Assembly: GCA_024276595.1 (NCBI GenBank) | Contig: JAJRWW010000449.1 | Location: 1 to 13,246, forward strand | Length of the DNA stretch: 13,246 bases | Direction of reading: 5' to 3' | From: Myxococcota bacterium | Lineage (GTDB): Bacteria > Myxococcota_A > Polyangia > HGW-17 > JAJRWW01 | Shown: one piece after another, positions 1-7,900 of the stretch | Numbering within the stretch: the first letter of the stretch is position 1 | How the letters are laid out: each line of letters begins with the position of its first letter | The notes under the pieces: generated by a model | Seen by the model: only the letters and a program-made list of their open reading frames with translations | What the model was told of the DNA's origin: nothing | Database searches by the model: none | Translations under genes and position numbers: made by a program

Positions 1-84
1 GCCAGCCGAGAAAGCGCTCCCCTGGGCCAAGAGGCGTTGTCCATGTCGTCGCGCCCCTCCTAGACGACCAACATCCGAGGATTA

Positions 85-93
85 GGGCCAAAA
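85..93 (+). repeat. GGGCCAAAA short dispersed repeat, copy 1
   Basis: This exact 9-mer recurs in the same orientation at 1044-1052 and 3553-3561. The shorter form GGGCCAAG occurs at 24-31 and 242-249. All five copies lie in non-coding or degenerate sequence around the transposase scar. They may be remnants of element ends, but no longer shared flank is visible. Confidence 0.4.
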
Positions 94-216
94 TGGGCGG
101 CACGGGTTGTGTCCGTTTGCGAGATGGGCAAGCTGTCCTGGTGCAAGCCGTGTGAATAGCTGGATCATTTCGATCGCTTGGCAAAAACCGTCCGACAGGG
201 GTTTACGGGCCAGCTC

Positions 217-238
217 AACGATGATCCAACGATGATCC
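217..238. repeat. Tandem 11-bp direct repeat
   Basis: Two perfect adjacent copies of AACGATGATCC lie at 217-227 and 228-238. They may be a slippage product. No function is evident. Confidence 0.7.
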
Positions 239-272
239 TCTGGGCCAAGAGCAGAGTTCCCTGGAGGTCGAG

Positions 273-344
273 ATGGCTCGCATGACCAAGGCTCAGACGG
301 GAACTCCAGGCTATAGCGTCGGCGACAAAAAAAAGCAGCGATGA
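273..344 (+). CDS. Possible 23-residue peptide or truncated gene start
   Basis: The ATG at 273 follows GGAGG (263-267) at a five-base spacing, which is one of the better Shine-Dalgarno placements in the window. The peptide begins MARMTKAQTGTPGYSVGDKK and ends at a TGA at 342. It is basic, has no signal peptide or transmembrane segment, and I do not recognise it. An A8 run at 327-334 just before the stop could mark a frameshift, in which case this would be the start of a broken gene. It sits in decayed sequence, so it may not be translated at all. Confidence 0.2.
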   Translation: MARMTKAQTGTPGYSVGDKKKQR

Positions 345-382
345 TGGGGCTCGGGACAAAAACGGCGATGACCTGGATGTCG

Positions 383-997
383 TTACAGCTGAACGTCGGC
401 GAGGGGGAGCACCAGGCGGGCGGTCTCCGAGGAGCGGTACCAGCGCAGGGTGACCGACCGGTTTAGCTCGTGGGCGAGGACACGTACGGCGGCGTACTGG
501 ACGGTGTCTGTGTCCACCGTGCGGATGACGTAGACGTGGCCACGATGCACGGTGAGCTCGTCGTGCTCGCCGCGCAGACCGAGGGCGTAGTCCGCGGGGT
601 TCACGGTCTCGGGCACCTGCTCGAGGGAGATGTCTCCCAGGTCCACGATGAAGGAGCGGTCGTCGGTGGCCATGTTCACCGTGAAGTAGTCCCGGGCCTG
701 CTCCCGATCGTTGCCGAACAGCAAGTCCCAGTCGTTTTTCACCTGCCCGTCGTCCATCACCACACCGTGCTCGATGGACAGGGTGGCGCCCTGGTAGTCG
801 TCGTAGGTGGTACGGGCGGTCAAGGTGGACGTGCCGCGCTCGGGCACCGAGCAGGGCTGGGCTTCGCAGCTCCGGGGGCGCTCGCGCAGGTCATCTGCGG
901 TGCAACAGCCTGGCAGCAGCCCCAACGCGAGCAGCAGCCATACCAGGACGACGATGGGGCCCCAACCATTCAATAGGATCCTGAGGTTGTTCAGCAT
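383..997 (-). CDS. Putative lipoprotein, HmuY-like beta-rich domain
   Basis: This 204-residue exported protein was given the internal ATG at 997 because GGAGG sits seven bases upstream, and the 30 extra residues of the longer frame would spoil the signal peptide. Residues 12-29 form a hydrophobic helix ending in a lipobox-like LLPGCC, with C31 the likely lipidated residue. Pro at -2 is not ideal. The mature part has a D-W-D-L segment followed by a strand ending GHVYVIRTVD and a V-rich terminal strand. This pattern recalls the HmuY family of outer-membrane heme-binding or related beta-sandwich lipoproteins. That resemblance is my inference from pattern alone; no heme-binding residues are assigned. 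It is the first intact gene left of the transposase scar, and its upstream region holds repeated CGTGAA half-sites. Confidence 0.7.
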   Translation of the reverse strand: MLNNLRILLNGWGPIVVLVWLLLALGLLPGCCTADDLRERPRSCEAQPCSVPERGTSTLTARTTYDDYQGATLSIEHGVVMDDGQVKNDWDLLFGNDREQARDYFTVNMATDDRSFIVDLGDISLEQVPETVNPADYALGLRGEHDELTVHRGHVYVIRTVDTDTVQYAAVRVLAHELNRSVTLRWYRSSETARLVLPLADVQL

Positions 998-1043
998 GAA
1001 ATGCCTCCACGGACGACTCGCTGCTTCTAACCACGCAAGCATT

Positions 1044-1052
1044 GGGCCAAAA
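1044..1052 (+). repeat. GGGCCAAAA short dispersed repeat, copy 2
   Basis: This exact 9-mer is shared with 85-93 and 3553-3561 in the same orientation. It lies in the leader region of the minus-strand lipoprotein gene. Confidence 0.4.
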
Positions 1053-1101
1053 AGGCAACTTGTTGGAATGACACAGGGGCGCCCCAAAGGCCCCCCGAAG
1101 T

Positions 1102-1133
1102 CGTGAACTCGGATTCACGCCCCGGATCGTGAA
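1102..1133. promoter_or_regulatory. Candidate operator: three alternating CGTGAA half-sites
   Basis: CGTGAA (1102-1107), TTCACG (1114-1119) and CGTGAA (1128-1133) form two overlapping inverted repeats with spacers of 6 and 8 bases. The central positions of the first dyad are also partly symmetric (CG at its centre). The cluster lies 105-136 bp upstream of the lipoprotein start at 997 and downstream of the PPC remnant's stop codon. Position and symmetry suggest a binding site for a dimeric regulator. No regulator gene is adjacent, and no specific family is implied. Confidence 0.4.
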
Positions 1134-1188
1134 ATTGTGTTGGCTGGGGGGTCGGACCCAACGCTGGCGGGCGGGGGGTAAAAATGGG

Positions 1189-1594
1189 CTACTGCCGGTC
1201 GAGCACGAGGGAGTAGGGAGCCAGGGCGCCGTTGTAACCGGAGACCTTGAGGTAGTATGTCCCGCTCGCCCCCGCCTCCACGCTGATCTCCTCATTGTCG
1301 TCAGTGGACTGCGCGTTGGCCACTTGGGACACGCTGCTGTCGTAGAGCGTCATGTCCAGATCACCGGTGGCGTGGCTGAACTCCACGCTCACGTTGATGC
1401 TTTGCCCAGACGACGCGTCGATGGCGAACCAGTCGGTGTCGTTGGCGCAGATCTCCAAGGACTGATAGTTGCCCTCAGAGATGGAGGTCGCCACGCTCGA
1501 GTCGCCGTTGGGCTCGAATCCGTCGGTGCACCCGCCGCCGCCCCCGCCACCGCCGGTGACGGTCAACGAGTAGGTGTTTGCCGCGCCGTTGTAA
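1189..1594 (-). pseudogene. C-terminal remnant of a secreted PPC-domain protein
   Basis: The remnant encodes the last strand of one PPC (bacterial pre-peptidase C-terminal) domain, ending in YNGAANTYSLTVTG. A run of eight glycines follows, then a second, complete PPC domain with the motifs DWFAID, GDLDMTLYD, GTYYLKVSGYNG and YSLVLDRQ at its end. Such domains normally follow the catalytic part of secreted subtilisin- or metallopeptidase-type enzymes and are often removed on maturation. Here no signal peptide or catalytic domain remains. The only start in frame is a TTG at 1566 with no ribosome binding site. The two PPC copies share the 12 bases GCGCCGTTGTAA (1226-1237 and 1583-1594). The upstream copy then switches abruptly to transposase sequence at 1595, which marks the truncation point. 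Confidence 0.8.
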
Positions 1595-1614
1595 GAGAAG
1601 AAGAGAAGAAGAAA
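1595..1614 (+). repeat. Purine-only tract with tandem 8-mer at the element junction
   Basis: GAGAAGAA occurs twice in tandem (1595-1602 and 1603-1610), followed by GAAA. It begins at the exact base where the PPC gene homology stops. In the transposase frame it encodes a basic segment, EKKRRR. Confidence 0.6.
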
Positions 1615-2566
1615 CGCTCGCAGCAGGGGGTGGCGCTACACGGATGAGCAGCGCCAGCAAGCGCTCAAGCTCATCGCCGCCGACATGACACGGCACCAGG
1701 TCGCAAAGGCCATCGGGGCCACTACGGAGACATTGCGACTGTGGGTGAAGAAGGCTGAGGCCCAGGGCACCATGCCGACGCCGCCATCGGCGGCAGAGAA
1801 AGGGAGCAGCGATGTACCGGGCGTGAATGTCGACGACCAATACGCCACGAGAGCCGCCGAGGAAAGCTCATCGTCGCGCTCTTCATGCGTGCCCCACGAC
1901 CCGGGGCAGGGGCTCGGAGCCGAGGAGCAGGAGGCCATCCTGGACCAAAAGAAGCGGCATCCCTCCATGGGGCCGGCACAGATCCGAGCCCAACTCAAGC
2001 GACACAAGGGCTGGAGACTCGCGGTCAAGGCCATCGCCCGCGTGCTCACCCGAAACGGCTACGAGCTCGTGCATCGCGGGTCACGGCCCAAGGGAGACGA
2101 GGAGCCCATTCGCTTTGAGGCGCCTCGCCCAAGTTCGCTGTGGCAGGCAGACTTCGCCACGCTCAGATTGCCGGGCGAGAAGCTGCAGCTACTGGTTATC
2201 ATCGATGACTTCAGCCGTTTCTGCGTGGGCCACGCCGTGGCCGACAGCCAGAGCTCTGCGGTCGCCACCGCTACCCTGCGCGACGCCATGGCGCGCCACG
2301 GAAAGCCGGAGAGGGTGCGCACCGACCGCGGCGGCGCCTTCGTTGCCAGGAGCGAGGAGGACGACTTCGACCGGGTGCTGGAGGTCGAGCTCATCGACCA
2401 CATCGTCGGCCGATCCTACCATCCGCAGGGGGCGGAAAGGTCTACTCGCTCATCGGCACCATCCGCCGCGAGCTGTGGGACATTGAAGAATTCGGCGCGC
2501 GCGACCAGGCCGAGGCGCGGATCGCTTCGTGGCTCACCGAGTACAACAACGACCACCACCGGGTAA
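1595..2566 (+). pseudogene. Broken helix-turn-helix plus rve DDE transposase (module 1)
   Basis: The frame is open from 1595 but has no good start; the first ATG (1685) would cut off part of the helix-turn-helix. The residues before it (WRYTDEQRQQALKLIAADM) and after it (TRHQVAKAIGATTETLRLWV) form one HTH of the type found at the N-terminus of many transposases. A linker follows, then an integrase core with WQADF (first Asp, codon at 2150), IIDDFSRF and RTDRGGAF (second Asp, codon at 2324). Within the G5 run at 2428-2432 the frame shifts by -1. Reading resumes as GGKVYSLIGTIRRELWDIEE. The catalytic Glu expected after GKV is Tyr (codon at 2443). A single lost G from a G6 run explains the shift; slippage on the run is an alternative. 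The unshifted frame ends in a TAA at 2564-2566 that overlaps the next ATG by one base. Confidence 0.8.
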
Positions 2567-3621
2567 TGGCCCTCCCGACGCGCACCCTCCGCCACTGGCT
2601 CGCCCGGCCCGAGCCCGAAGCGCCTGCGTCTACCTCGCCCGTGGCGCCAGCGCCGCCCGCGTTGCCCCCTCGCAAGCGCCCGCCAAGGCGCCCCCGCTTT
2701 AGCTTCCAGGTCGTGCTGCCGGAAACTCAGCTCGCCGGCGACACCACCGGCCTGTCCGCCTTCGGCTGCGACCTCAAGCTCATTGCCACCCAGGACATCG
2801 GCGGCCGCGACGAGAACCTGCTCGAGTCCGTAATCGTAGACGACCACGAAAACGCCGACCTCGTCGTCCAGGCCTTCACCGAGGCCATCGACGGCCGTGA
2901 AGGCTTCCAGGCCATCGTCGACCAAGGCACGCCCTACATGGCAAAGGCGACCCGGGAGGCACTCGAGGCACTCGGCGCCGAGCACGCCCCCCAGGTCGAG
3001 GGCAACCCCACCGACAAGGCCACCATCGAGCGCGCCTTCGGCACCCAGGTCCACCGCGACGACATCAGGGACCGCCCAAGCTACTTCTTCGCCATCGTGC
3101 GGCGTCTCCACGAGGACTTTTTCGCCGAGCGTGCCCGGCGCAAGGCCGGACAAGAGCAGCACCAGCGCCGGCAGGCCATCGAAGACGAACACACCGCCAG
3201 GCAGCAGGCCAGGAGCGAGTCCCCCGCCACCTGGCTTCGGGAGGCCCTCAAGGCCCTGGCCGCCCAGTGGCGACCCGAGTCTCGCAACCTGCTTTTCGGT
3301 GGAATCGGCATCGGTCGACGCTGGATGGTCGATGCGATCACCCTGCTCGTCGCACGTCAAGGGCAGCTCGCCGCTCGAGACATCGCCGACGGTGTCTTCC
3401 ACCGCTTCGCCACGGCTTTCGCCGACCGACTTGGCCATGACGGGCTGGATGCCATATGGACACTTCTCGATCAGCAGCTTCCTCCAAGGCCGGAAGCTAC
3501 GGACCAATCTCGTTGCACTCAGGACTTTGCAGCCGCTATACTGCCTAGTGTCGGGCCAAAACAGCGCTCGGCCCCCGAAGGTGCCTTGTCGAATTTGCCG
3601 GCAAGACCTGGGGGATCATGA
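2566..3621 (+). CDS. DDE integrase-core transposase-like protein (module 2)
   Basis: The 351-residue frame starts at an ATG with no ribosome binding site. It is continuous upstream with the shifted frame of module 1, so the true N-terminus is uncertain. Residues 1-12 (MALPTRTLRHWL) look like the recognition helix of a helix-turn-helix. A Pro/Ala-rich linker follows, then an integrase fold with AGDTT (D59), VDQGTPY (D119) and TDKATIERAF (E155). The spacing is exactly D119-X35-E155, as expected for rve-type transposases and integrases. An Arg/Gln-rich probable coiled coil covers about 188-225, followed by a C-terminal domain I do not recognise (about 230-310). The last 40 residues look like read-through into non-transposase DNA, including one GGGCCAAAA repeat. 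It could be an expressed protein, but the context suggests a relic. Confidence 0.55.
   Translation: MALPTRTLRHWLARPEPEAPASTSPVAPAPPALPPRKRPPRRPRFSFQVVLPETQLAGDTTGLSAFGCDLKLIATQDIGGRDENLLESVIVDDHENADLVVQAFTEAIDGREGFQAIVDQGTPYMAKATREALEALGAEHAPQVEGNPTDKATIERAFGTQVHRDDIRDRPSYFFAIVRRLHEDFFAERARRKAGQEQHQRRQAIEDEHTARQQARSESPATWLREALKALAAQWRPESRNLLFGGIGIGRRWMVDAITLLVARQGQLAARDIADGVFHRFATAFADRLGHDGLDAIWTLLDQQLPPRPEATDQSRCTQDFAAAILPSVGPKQRSAPEGALSNLPARPGGS
3553..3561 (+). repeat. GGGCCAAAA short dispersed repeat, copy 3
   Basis: This third exact copy of the 9-mer is preceded by TGTC. It lies near the right limit of the transposase region, where coding resemblance has faded. It may be part of an element end. 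Confidence 0.4.
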
Positions 3622-3639
3622 CAGATACCATGTTATCTG
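3622..3639. promoter_or_regulatory. 18-bp near-perfect dyad upstream of the lipoprotein gene
   Basis: CAGATA (3622-3627) and TATCTG (3634-3639) are perfect inverted arms around CCATGT. Counting the centre, 16 of 18 positions are symmetric. The site is 33 bp upstream of the ATG at 3673 and just after the transposase stop. It fits an operator or a small mRNA hairpin; nothing identifies the factor. Confidence 0.35.
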
Positions 3640-3672
3640 AGGCGACGACAATAACGACTACAGGAGTATCCC

Positions 3673-4830
3673 ATGAACCAAACCATCACAAAGCTCACGA
3701 GGCATCACCTCGCCGGCCTCGGGCATGGCCCCTGCGGCCACTCCTTCATGCTCTTCCCACTGGCCGTGGCGCTGCTGCTGCTCTCCGCCGCAGCCTGCCA
3801 GCCGGATGTGCGGGTGGAGGACGACCTGGACTTCGAGCTGTTCGACTTTGAGCTGCACACCCCGTACGTGGTGGGCGCTGACGTGTCGCTGCACGTGTCG
3901 CGCAGAAACGAGGCCAGCGTGTCTGGCTGGACAGTTGAGACCGAGGACCAGGCGACCTTCCTTGTCGACGGCGACACTCTCACCAATGATGGGCGAGACA
4001 TCTGGGTGAGCGGGCTGGCGCTGGCCCCTGGGGAGACTCGCCTCCTCGTCCGCGGCGCGGGGGGCTCCCTCAGGGCATCCCGACGGATTCGCGTGGCGAT
4101 GCCCGACCGCATCGCCCTGGTGCCCGCCGGTCTCATCAAGGTCCGCGGCGACGAGGCTGACCCCCTGGATCCGGCAGAGCCCATCCTGGCCCTGGAGGGA
4201 GGCCTGGCCACCTTCGAGGTGCAGTACTATGCCGGCTCCGAGCGTCTCTTCGGAAACAACGCCCTGGGGGTGTCGGTGGACGCTACCGGGCTGGACGCCT
4301 ACCCTGAGCAGACCTTCATTTTCGAAAACCGCGAGTGGCTCCGCCTCTCCGCCGACGCCACCGGCACCTACGAGATAACCCTCTCGGTGGACGGCCAGCA
4401 CATCGCCACCTACGACGTGGATGTGGTGGCCTCAGATAGCATCGCCCAGGTGGAGATCGAGGCCGAGCCCGCCAGGGGGGCACGCAACGAGGACCTGCTG
4501 TACCTGCTGGCTCACGCCTACGACAGCAGCGGCCGGGATCTCTGGGGGGTGGACTTCGACTGGTCCATCGACGACGCCCAGGAGCCCGGAGAGGGGGACC
4601 TCTTTTACTACTACTACGAGAGCGACTCCGACCACGTGGTCGCCGCAAGCCGCAACGGCCACCAGGACGAGGTGGTGGTGTTCATGTCCGAAGGCGGCGT
4701 CACCTCCTCCAACTCCATCGGGTGCTCCACCGCGGACGCAGCCACAGGTCTCCCGGGGCTCCTGCTGCCGCTTTTGCTCCTCCTCGCTCTAGTGCGCAGG
4801 AGAAGGACGCAGTCCAGCCCCCTCGCCTAG
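3673..4830 (+). CDS. Lipoprotein with C-terminal MYXO-CTERM-like anchor
   Basis: This 385-residue surface protein starts at the ATG preceded by AGGAG seven bases upstream. A basic N-region is followed by a hydrophobic stretch (about 26-41) and the lipobox-like SAAAC with C42. The body (43-345) is acidic and beta-rich, with segments that read like successive Ig-like or invasin-type sandwich domains. I cannot assign them to a named family. The tail has a Gly-Cys pair (C351), a small-residue linker, a Leu-rich helix and a terminal RRRR cluster. That order is typical of MYXO-CTERM sorting signals, which are processed by myxosortase in Myxococcota. The protein thus seems to carry both an N-terminal lipid anchor and a C-terminal sorting tail. 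It is a single gene, with 90 bp before the protease gene. The function of the body is unknown. Confidence 0.75.
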   Translation: MNQTITKLTRHHLAGLGHGPCGHSFMLFPLAVALLLLSAAACQPDVRVEDDLDFELFDFELHTPYVVGADVSLHVSRRNEASVSGWTVETEDQATFLVDGDTLTNDGRDIWVSGLALAPGETRLLVRGAGGSLRASRRIRVAMPDRIALVPAGLIKVRGDEADPLDPAEPILALEGGLATFEVQYYAGSERLFGNNALGVSVDATGLDAYPEQTFIFENREWLRLSADATGTYEITLSVDGQHIATYDVDVVASDSIAQVEIEAEPARGARNEDLLYLLAHAYDSSGRDLWGVDFDWSIDDAQEPGEGDLFYYYYESDSDHVVAASRNGHQDEVVVFMSEGGVTSSNSIGCSTADAATGLPGLLLPLLLLLALVRRRRTQSSPLA

Positions 4831-4905
4831 CACGCGCCCTCAGCGCCTGGACCCGGTGCGGACGCCATTGTCCATCCCACCGTCGACCTTTGGGCCCGCG
4901 CCCCT

Positions 4906-4911
4906 TATACT
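4906..4911 (+). promoter_or_regulatory. -10 hexamer TATACT, probable leaderless promoter
   Basis: TATACT differs from the sigma-70 consensus at one base and stands out in GC-rich DNA. It ends nine bases before the ATG at 4921, so transcription would begin at or within three bases of the start codon. No Shine-Dalgarno is present upstream of that ATG. A good -35 at the usual spacing is not visible. Confidence 0.5.
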
Positions 4912-4920
4912 ATCTGTTAC

Positions 4921-7900
4921 ATGCTCACCCACGGTGACAGGGCAGCGAAGCTCCCGTCGACCCGCCGCCAGGCAGAGCGCAACGCAAAGATAGTCATCCT
5001 CTCGCTCTGCCTGGCCCTGGCCGCGGCCGTGACCGCCTACCGCGGCCTGGTGCTGAAGCAGCGCACCACGCTGGCCGAGTCCAGCCGCTACGCCCTCGGC
5101 GGGGGTGGCCCTTACCGTCTGGCAGAGCTGCGCATCTTCCGGGATGTGCTCAAGCGGGTAAAGAGCAGCTACGTGGATCCCTCTAGGGTCCGCCCGCACC
5201 AGATGCTCATCGCCGCGCTGGGCGCCCTCCAGCGGGAGGTGGCGGAGGTGATCGTCCACGTGGCAGACGACGGCCAGTACGCGGTGGTCAAGGTGGACAT
5301 CTTCAGGCGCCGATTCGACCTGGCCCGGGTGCGCAACCTGCACGCTCTGTACGTGCGACTGAAGGAGATCGTCGGCTTCGTGGAGCGACACATCCACCGT
5401 CAGTCAGACATCCAGCAGGTGGAGTACGCCTGCATCAACGGCGCCCTGGAGACCCTCGACCCCCACTCGGTCCTCTGGGATCCCCAGACCTACCGGGACA
5501 TGAAGGTGGGCACCAGGGGGTCCTTCGGCGGCCTGGGAATAGAGATCACCATCCAGGACGGAGTGCTCACGGTGGTGGCTCCCATCGGCGACACACCCGC
5601 TGCAAAGGCTGGCCTCAAGGCCGGCGACCGAATCGTGCGAATCGGCAGCGAGTCCACCGTGAACATGACCCTCAACGACGCAGTCAACCGCCTCCGCGGC
5701 GACCCTGGCACCAGCGTGGTCATCTACGTGGAGCGGAAGGGAGAGCCAAAGACCCTGCGCTTCGAGATCACGCGCGCCGTGATCAAGATAAACACGGTCG
5801 AGTCCCGGGTGATGCCGGGGCCGGTGGGCTACCTGCGTATCAAGCACTTCTCCCGCTCCACCGCCACGGAGCTGGAGCACCACCTGGCTGCCTTGAAGAA
5901 GAAGAAGGTCCTGGGGGTAGTGCTGGACCTGTACAACAACCCGGGGGGGTTGCTGGATCAGGCCATCAAGACCGCGGACATGTTCCTGGAGAAGGGCACC
6001 ATCGTGACCACCGTGAGCAACGCCGGATCCCAGCGCGTGCCCAAGGTCGCCACGTCCTTCTCATACCTCCCCAACACTCCCATGGTGCTGCTGGTAAACT
6101 CTGGCTCTGCCAGCGCATCGGAGATAGTGGCTGGAGCGTTGAAGAACCAGGACCGGGCAGTGCTCATCGGTGAGACCACCTTTGGCAAGGGGTCAGTCCA
6201 GGTGCTCTACGACAACTACGACGGCTCGGCGCTGAAGCTCACCATCGCCCAGTACCTGACCCCTGGTGACATCTCCATTCAGACCTCCGGGATCACGCCG
6301 GACGTACACGCCATCCCCGTTCGCGTGGAGGCCGACCGGATCGTCTACTTCGCCTCCCGCACAAGGCGCAAGGAGCAGGACCTGGCCGCCCACCTGGATC
6401 CTGTCAGGCGCAGGCACGCCGAGCGTCCCCTGTCCGAGCTGCGCTACCTGGAGACCCCCAGGACGGCCAAGGCTCGCAAGGGGCCGCCGGTCTCATCCGG
6501 GGGCGCAGACCCCGCAATCGTCCGCCTGGCGCGCGACCTGGTGCTGCAAGGATACGGTCACAGCCGCAAGCGCACGCTGAGCCTCGCCCGGGAGTTTCTC
6601 ATGGCCAGGCGGCAGGCAGAGGAGAGGCGAATCGCCGCCGCCCTCCTGCGCCGAGGTATCGACTGGTCCGCTCAGCCAGCCTCCGACGTGCCCATGCTCG
6701 AGGCCGAGGTGAAGACCGACCGACCCAGCCAGGTCTACCGCGCCGGGGACAAGGTGAAGATCACCGTGACCGTCTCCAACCTGGGCCTGGGACCGGCCTA
6801 CCGGGTGCGCGCCATCAGCGAGGCGGCCAGCTCCGCCCTGAGGGACCTGGAGTTCTTCTTTGGAAAGATCGACCCCGGGGAGAGCCGCTCCTACACCGCC
6901 AGTGTGACCATCCCCAAGGACGTGCGCTCGTGTATCTGGAACGTGCGCCTGCGCTTCGTGGAGGAGTATGGTCACCAGCCCCCAGACCACCGGCTGCGCC
7001 TGCGGGTGCGGGGTCGGCGGCGCGCCGTGTTCGCCGCCCAGTACCAGATCATCGACGACGTGCTGGGCAACGGCGACGGGTTGGCCCAGTGGGGCGAGTC
7101 CCTGCGGCTCCACCTGCGGGTGCGAAACATCGGCGCCGGAAGGAGCGCCGACACGGTGGCGGTGCTCAAGAACCTCGCCGGCCCCAAGGTCTTCCTCCAC
7201 CGAAACCGGGGGCGCGTAAGCCTGGGTCCGCTGGAGCCGGGCCAGGAGGCCTCCGGGGAGTTCACCTTCGACCTGCGCCGCACCGGCCTGGCCAAGGCGG
7301 TGAAGCTGGAGCTGACCATCTTCGACAACGACCTGCAGGAGGGGGTCCGCAAGCGTATCCTGCTGCCGGTGACCCGCAGCGGCCGCACCCCGGAGGAGCT
7401 GGACGGATGGGTGATCATCCGCACCGGCCGCGCCGCCATCACCGCAGGGGCGGACCCAGGGTCTGCGCTCCTCGGACACGCCAGGCGGGGTGCGGCCTTC
7501 AAGCTGCTCGGGCGCGCCGGTGGTCGCTACCGGATCCTCTGCCCGAGCAAGCTCCCCGGATTCGTCTCCGTGGCAGAGGCCGAGCGAGTGGCCGTCCCCC
7601 CCGGCAAGGCTCCACCGGGACGGGTCGAGCGCCACTTTCAGCTCACTCCGCCCATCCTGCGCATCAACCGCTACCCCCTCTCCACCGCGGCCGCCCAGAT
7701 CATCGTGTCGGGGACTGCGCAGGACGACCAGCGGGTCCTGGACCTCTACGTGGAGGTGCAAAACCCCGGGTCCAGGCGTCTTCGACGCAAGGTCTACTAC
7801 CAGTCCAACAGAGACAACCCAGACCCGAGGACCCTGGCTTTCTCCGCCCGGGTGGACCTGCTTCAGGGGTTGAACTACGTCACGGTGGTGGCCCGGGAGA

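Larger units (their letters stand above)
1..382. other. Region without a convincing gene
   Basis: No ORF here has recognisable protein features. A 64-codon minus-strand frame (165-359) has no family resemblance and no visible ribosome binding site. The stretch contains three copies of the heptamer GGGCCAA on the plus strand (24, 85 and 242), an 11-bp tandem repeat at 217-238, a tiny ORF at 273-344 with a good Shine-Dalgarno, and an A8 run at 327-334. Read on the minus strand, that run is a T8 tract about 50 bp downstream of the lipoprotein stop codon. I could not find a stable stem directly before it, so a terminator is possible but unproven. The mixture looks like decayed mobile-element or intergenic sequence. 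Confidence 0.5.
1595..3621 (+). mobile_element. Degenerate insertion-sequence region with two DDE modules
   Basis: The stretch reads as transposase on the plus strand almost throughout. A helix-turn-helix segment comes first, then an rve/integrase core (module 1, broken), then the end of another helix-turn-helix and a second integrase core (module 2, triad intact). The left boundary is sharp at 1594/1595, where the PPC gene is cut. The right boundary is unclear; coding resemblance fades after about 3500. I could not find terminal inverted repeats or a target-site duplication, so the element is probably truncated at the left and may be two elements joined. The 1-base frameshift and missing start indicate it is immobile. 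Confidence 0.7.

Noticed and set aside
165..359. 64-codon minus-strand ORF
   Set aside because: It has no ribosome binding site or family resemblance and crosses repeat-rich sequence. I treat it as chance.
470..976. Plus-strand ORF opposite the minus-strand lipoprotein
   Set aside because: The minus strand has a signal peptide, lipobox and ribosome binding site. The plus-strand frame is Val/Gly/His-rich without any signature.
2416..3507. Long minus-strand ORF (363 codons) opposite transposase module 2
   Set aside because: It is antisense to a frame with clear DDE motifs. Its Gly/Val/Ala-rich composition is typical of a GC-rich antisense shadow. No family is recognisable.
3595..3604. TTGCCGGCAA palindrome near the end of module 2
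   Set aside because: A 10-bp GC-centred palindrome without a loop is common by chance in such DNA. No companion site was seen.
6493..7761. 422-codon minus-strand ORF opposite the S41 protease
   Set aside because: This is an antisense shadow of a well-supported coding frame, with His/Gly/Leu/Val-rich composition and no domain.
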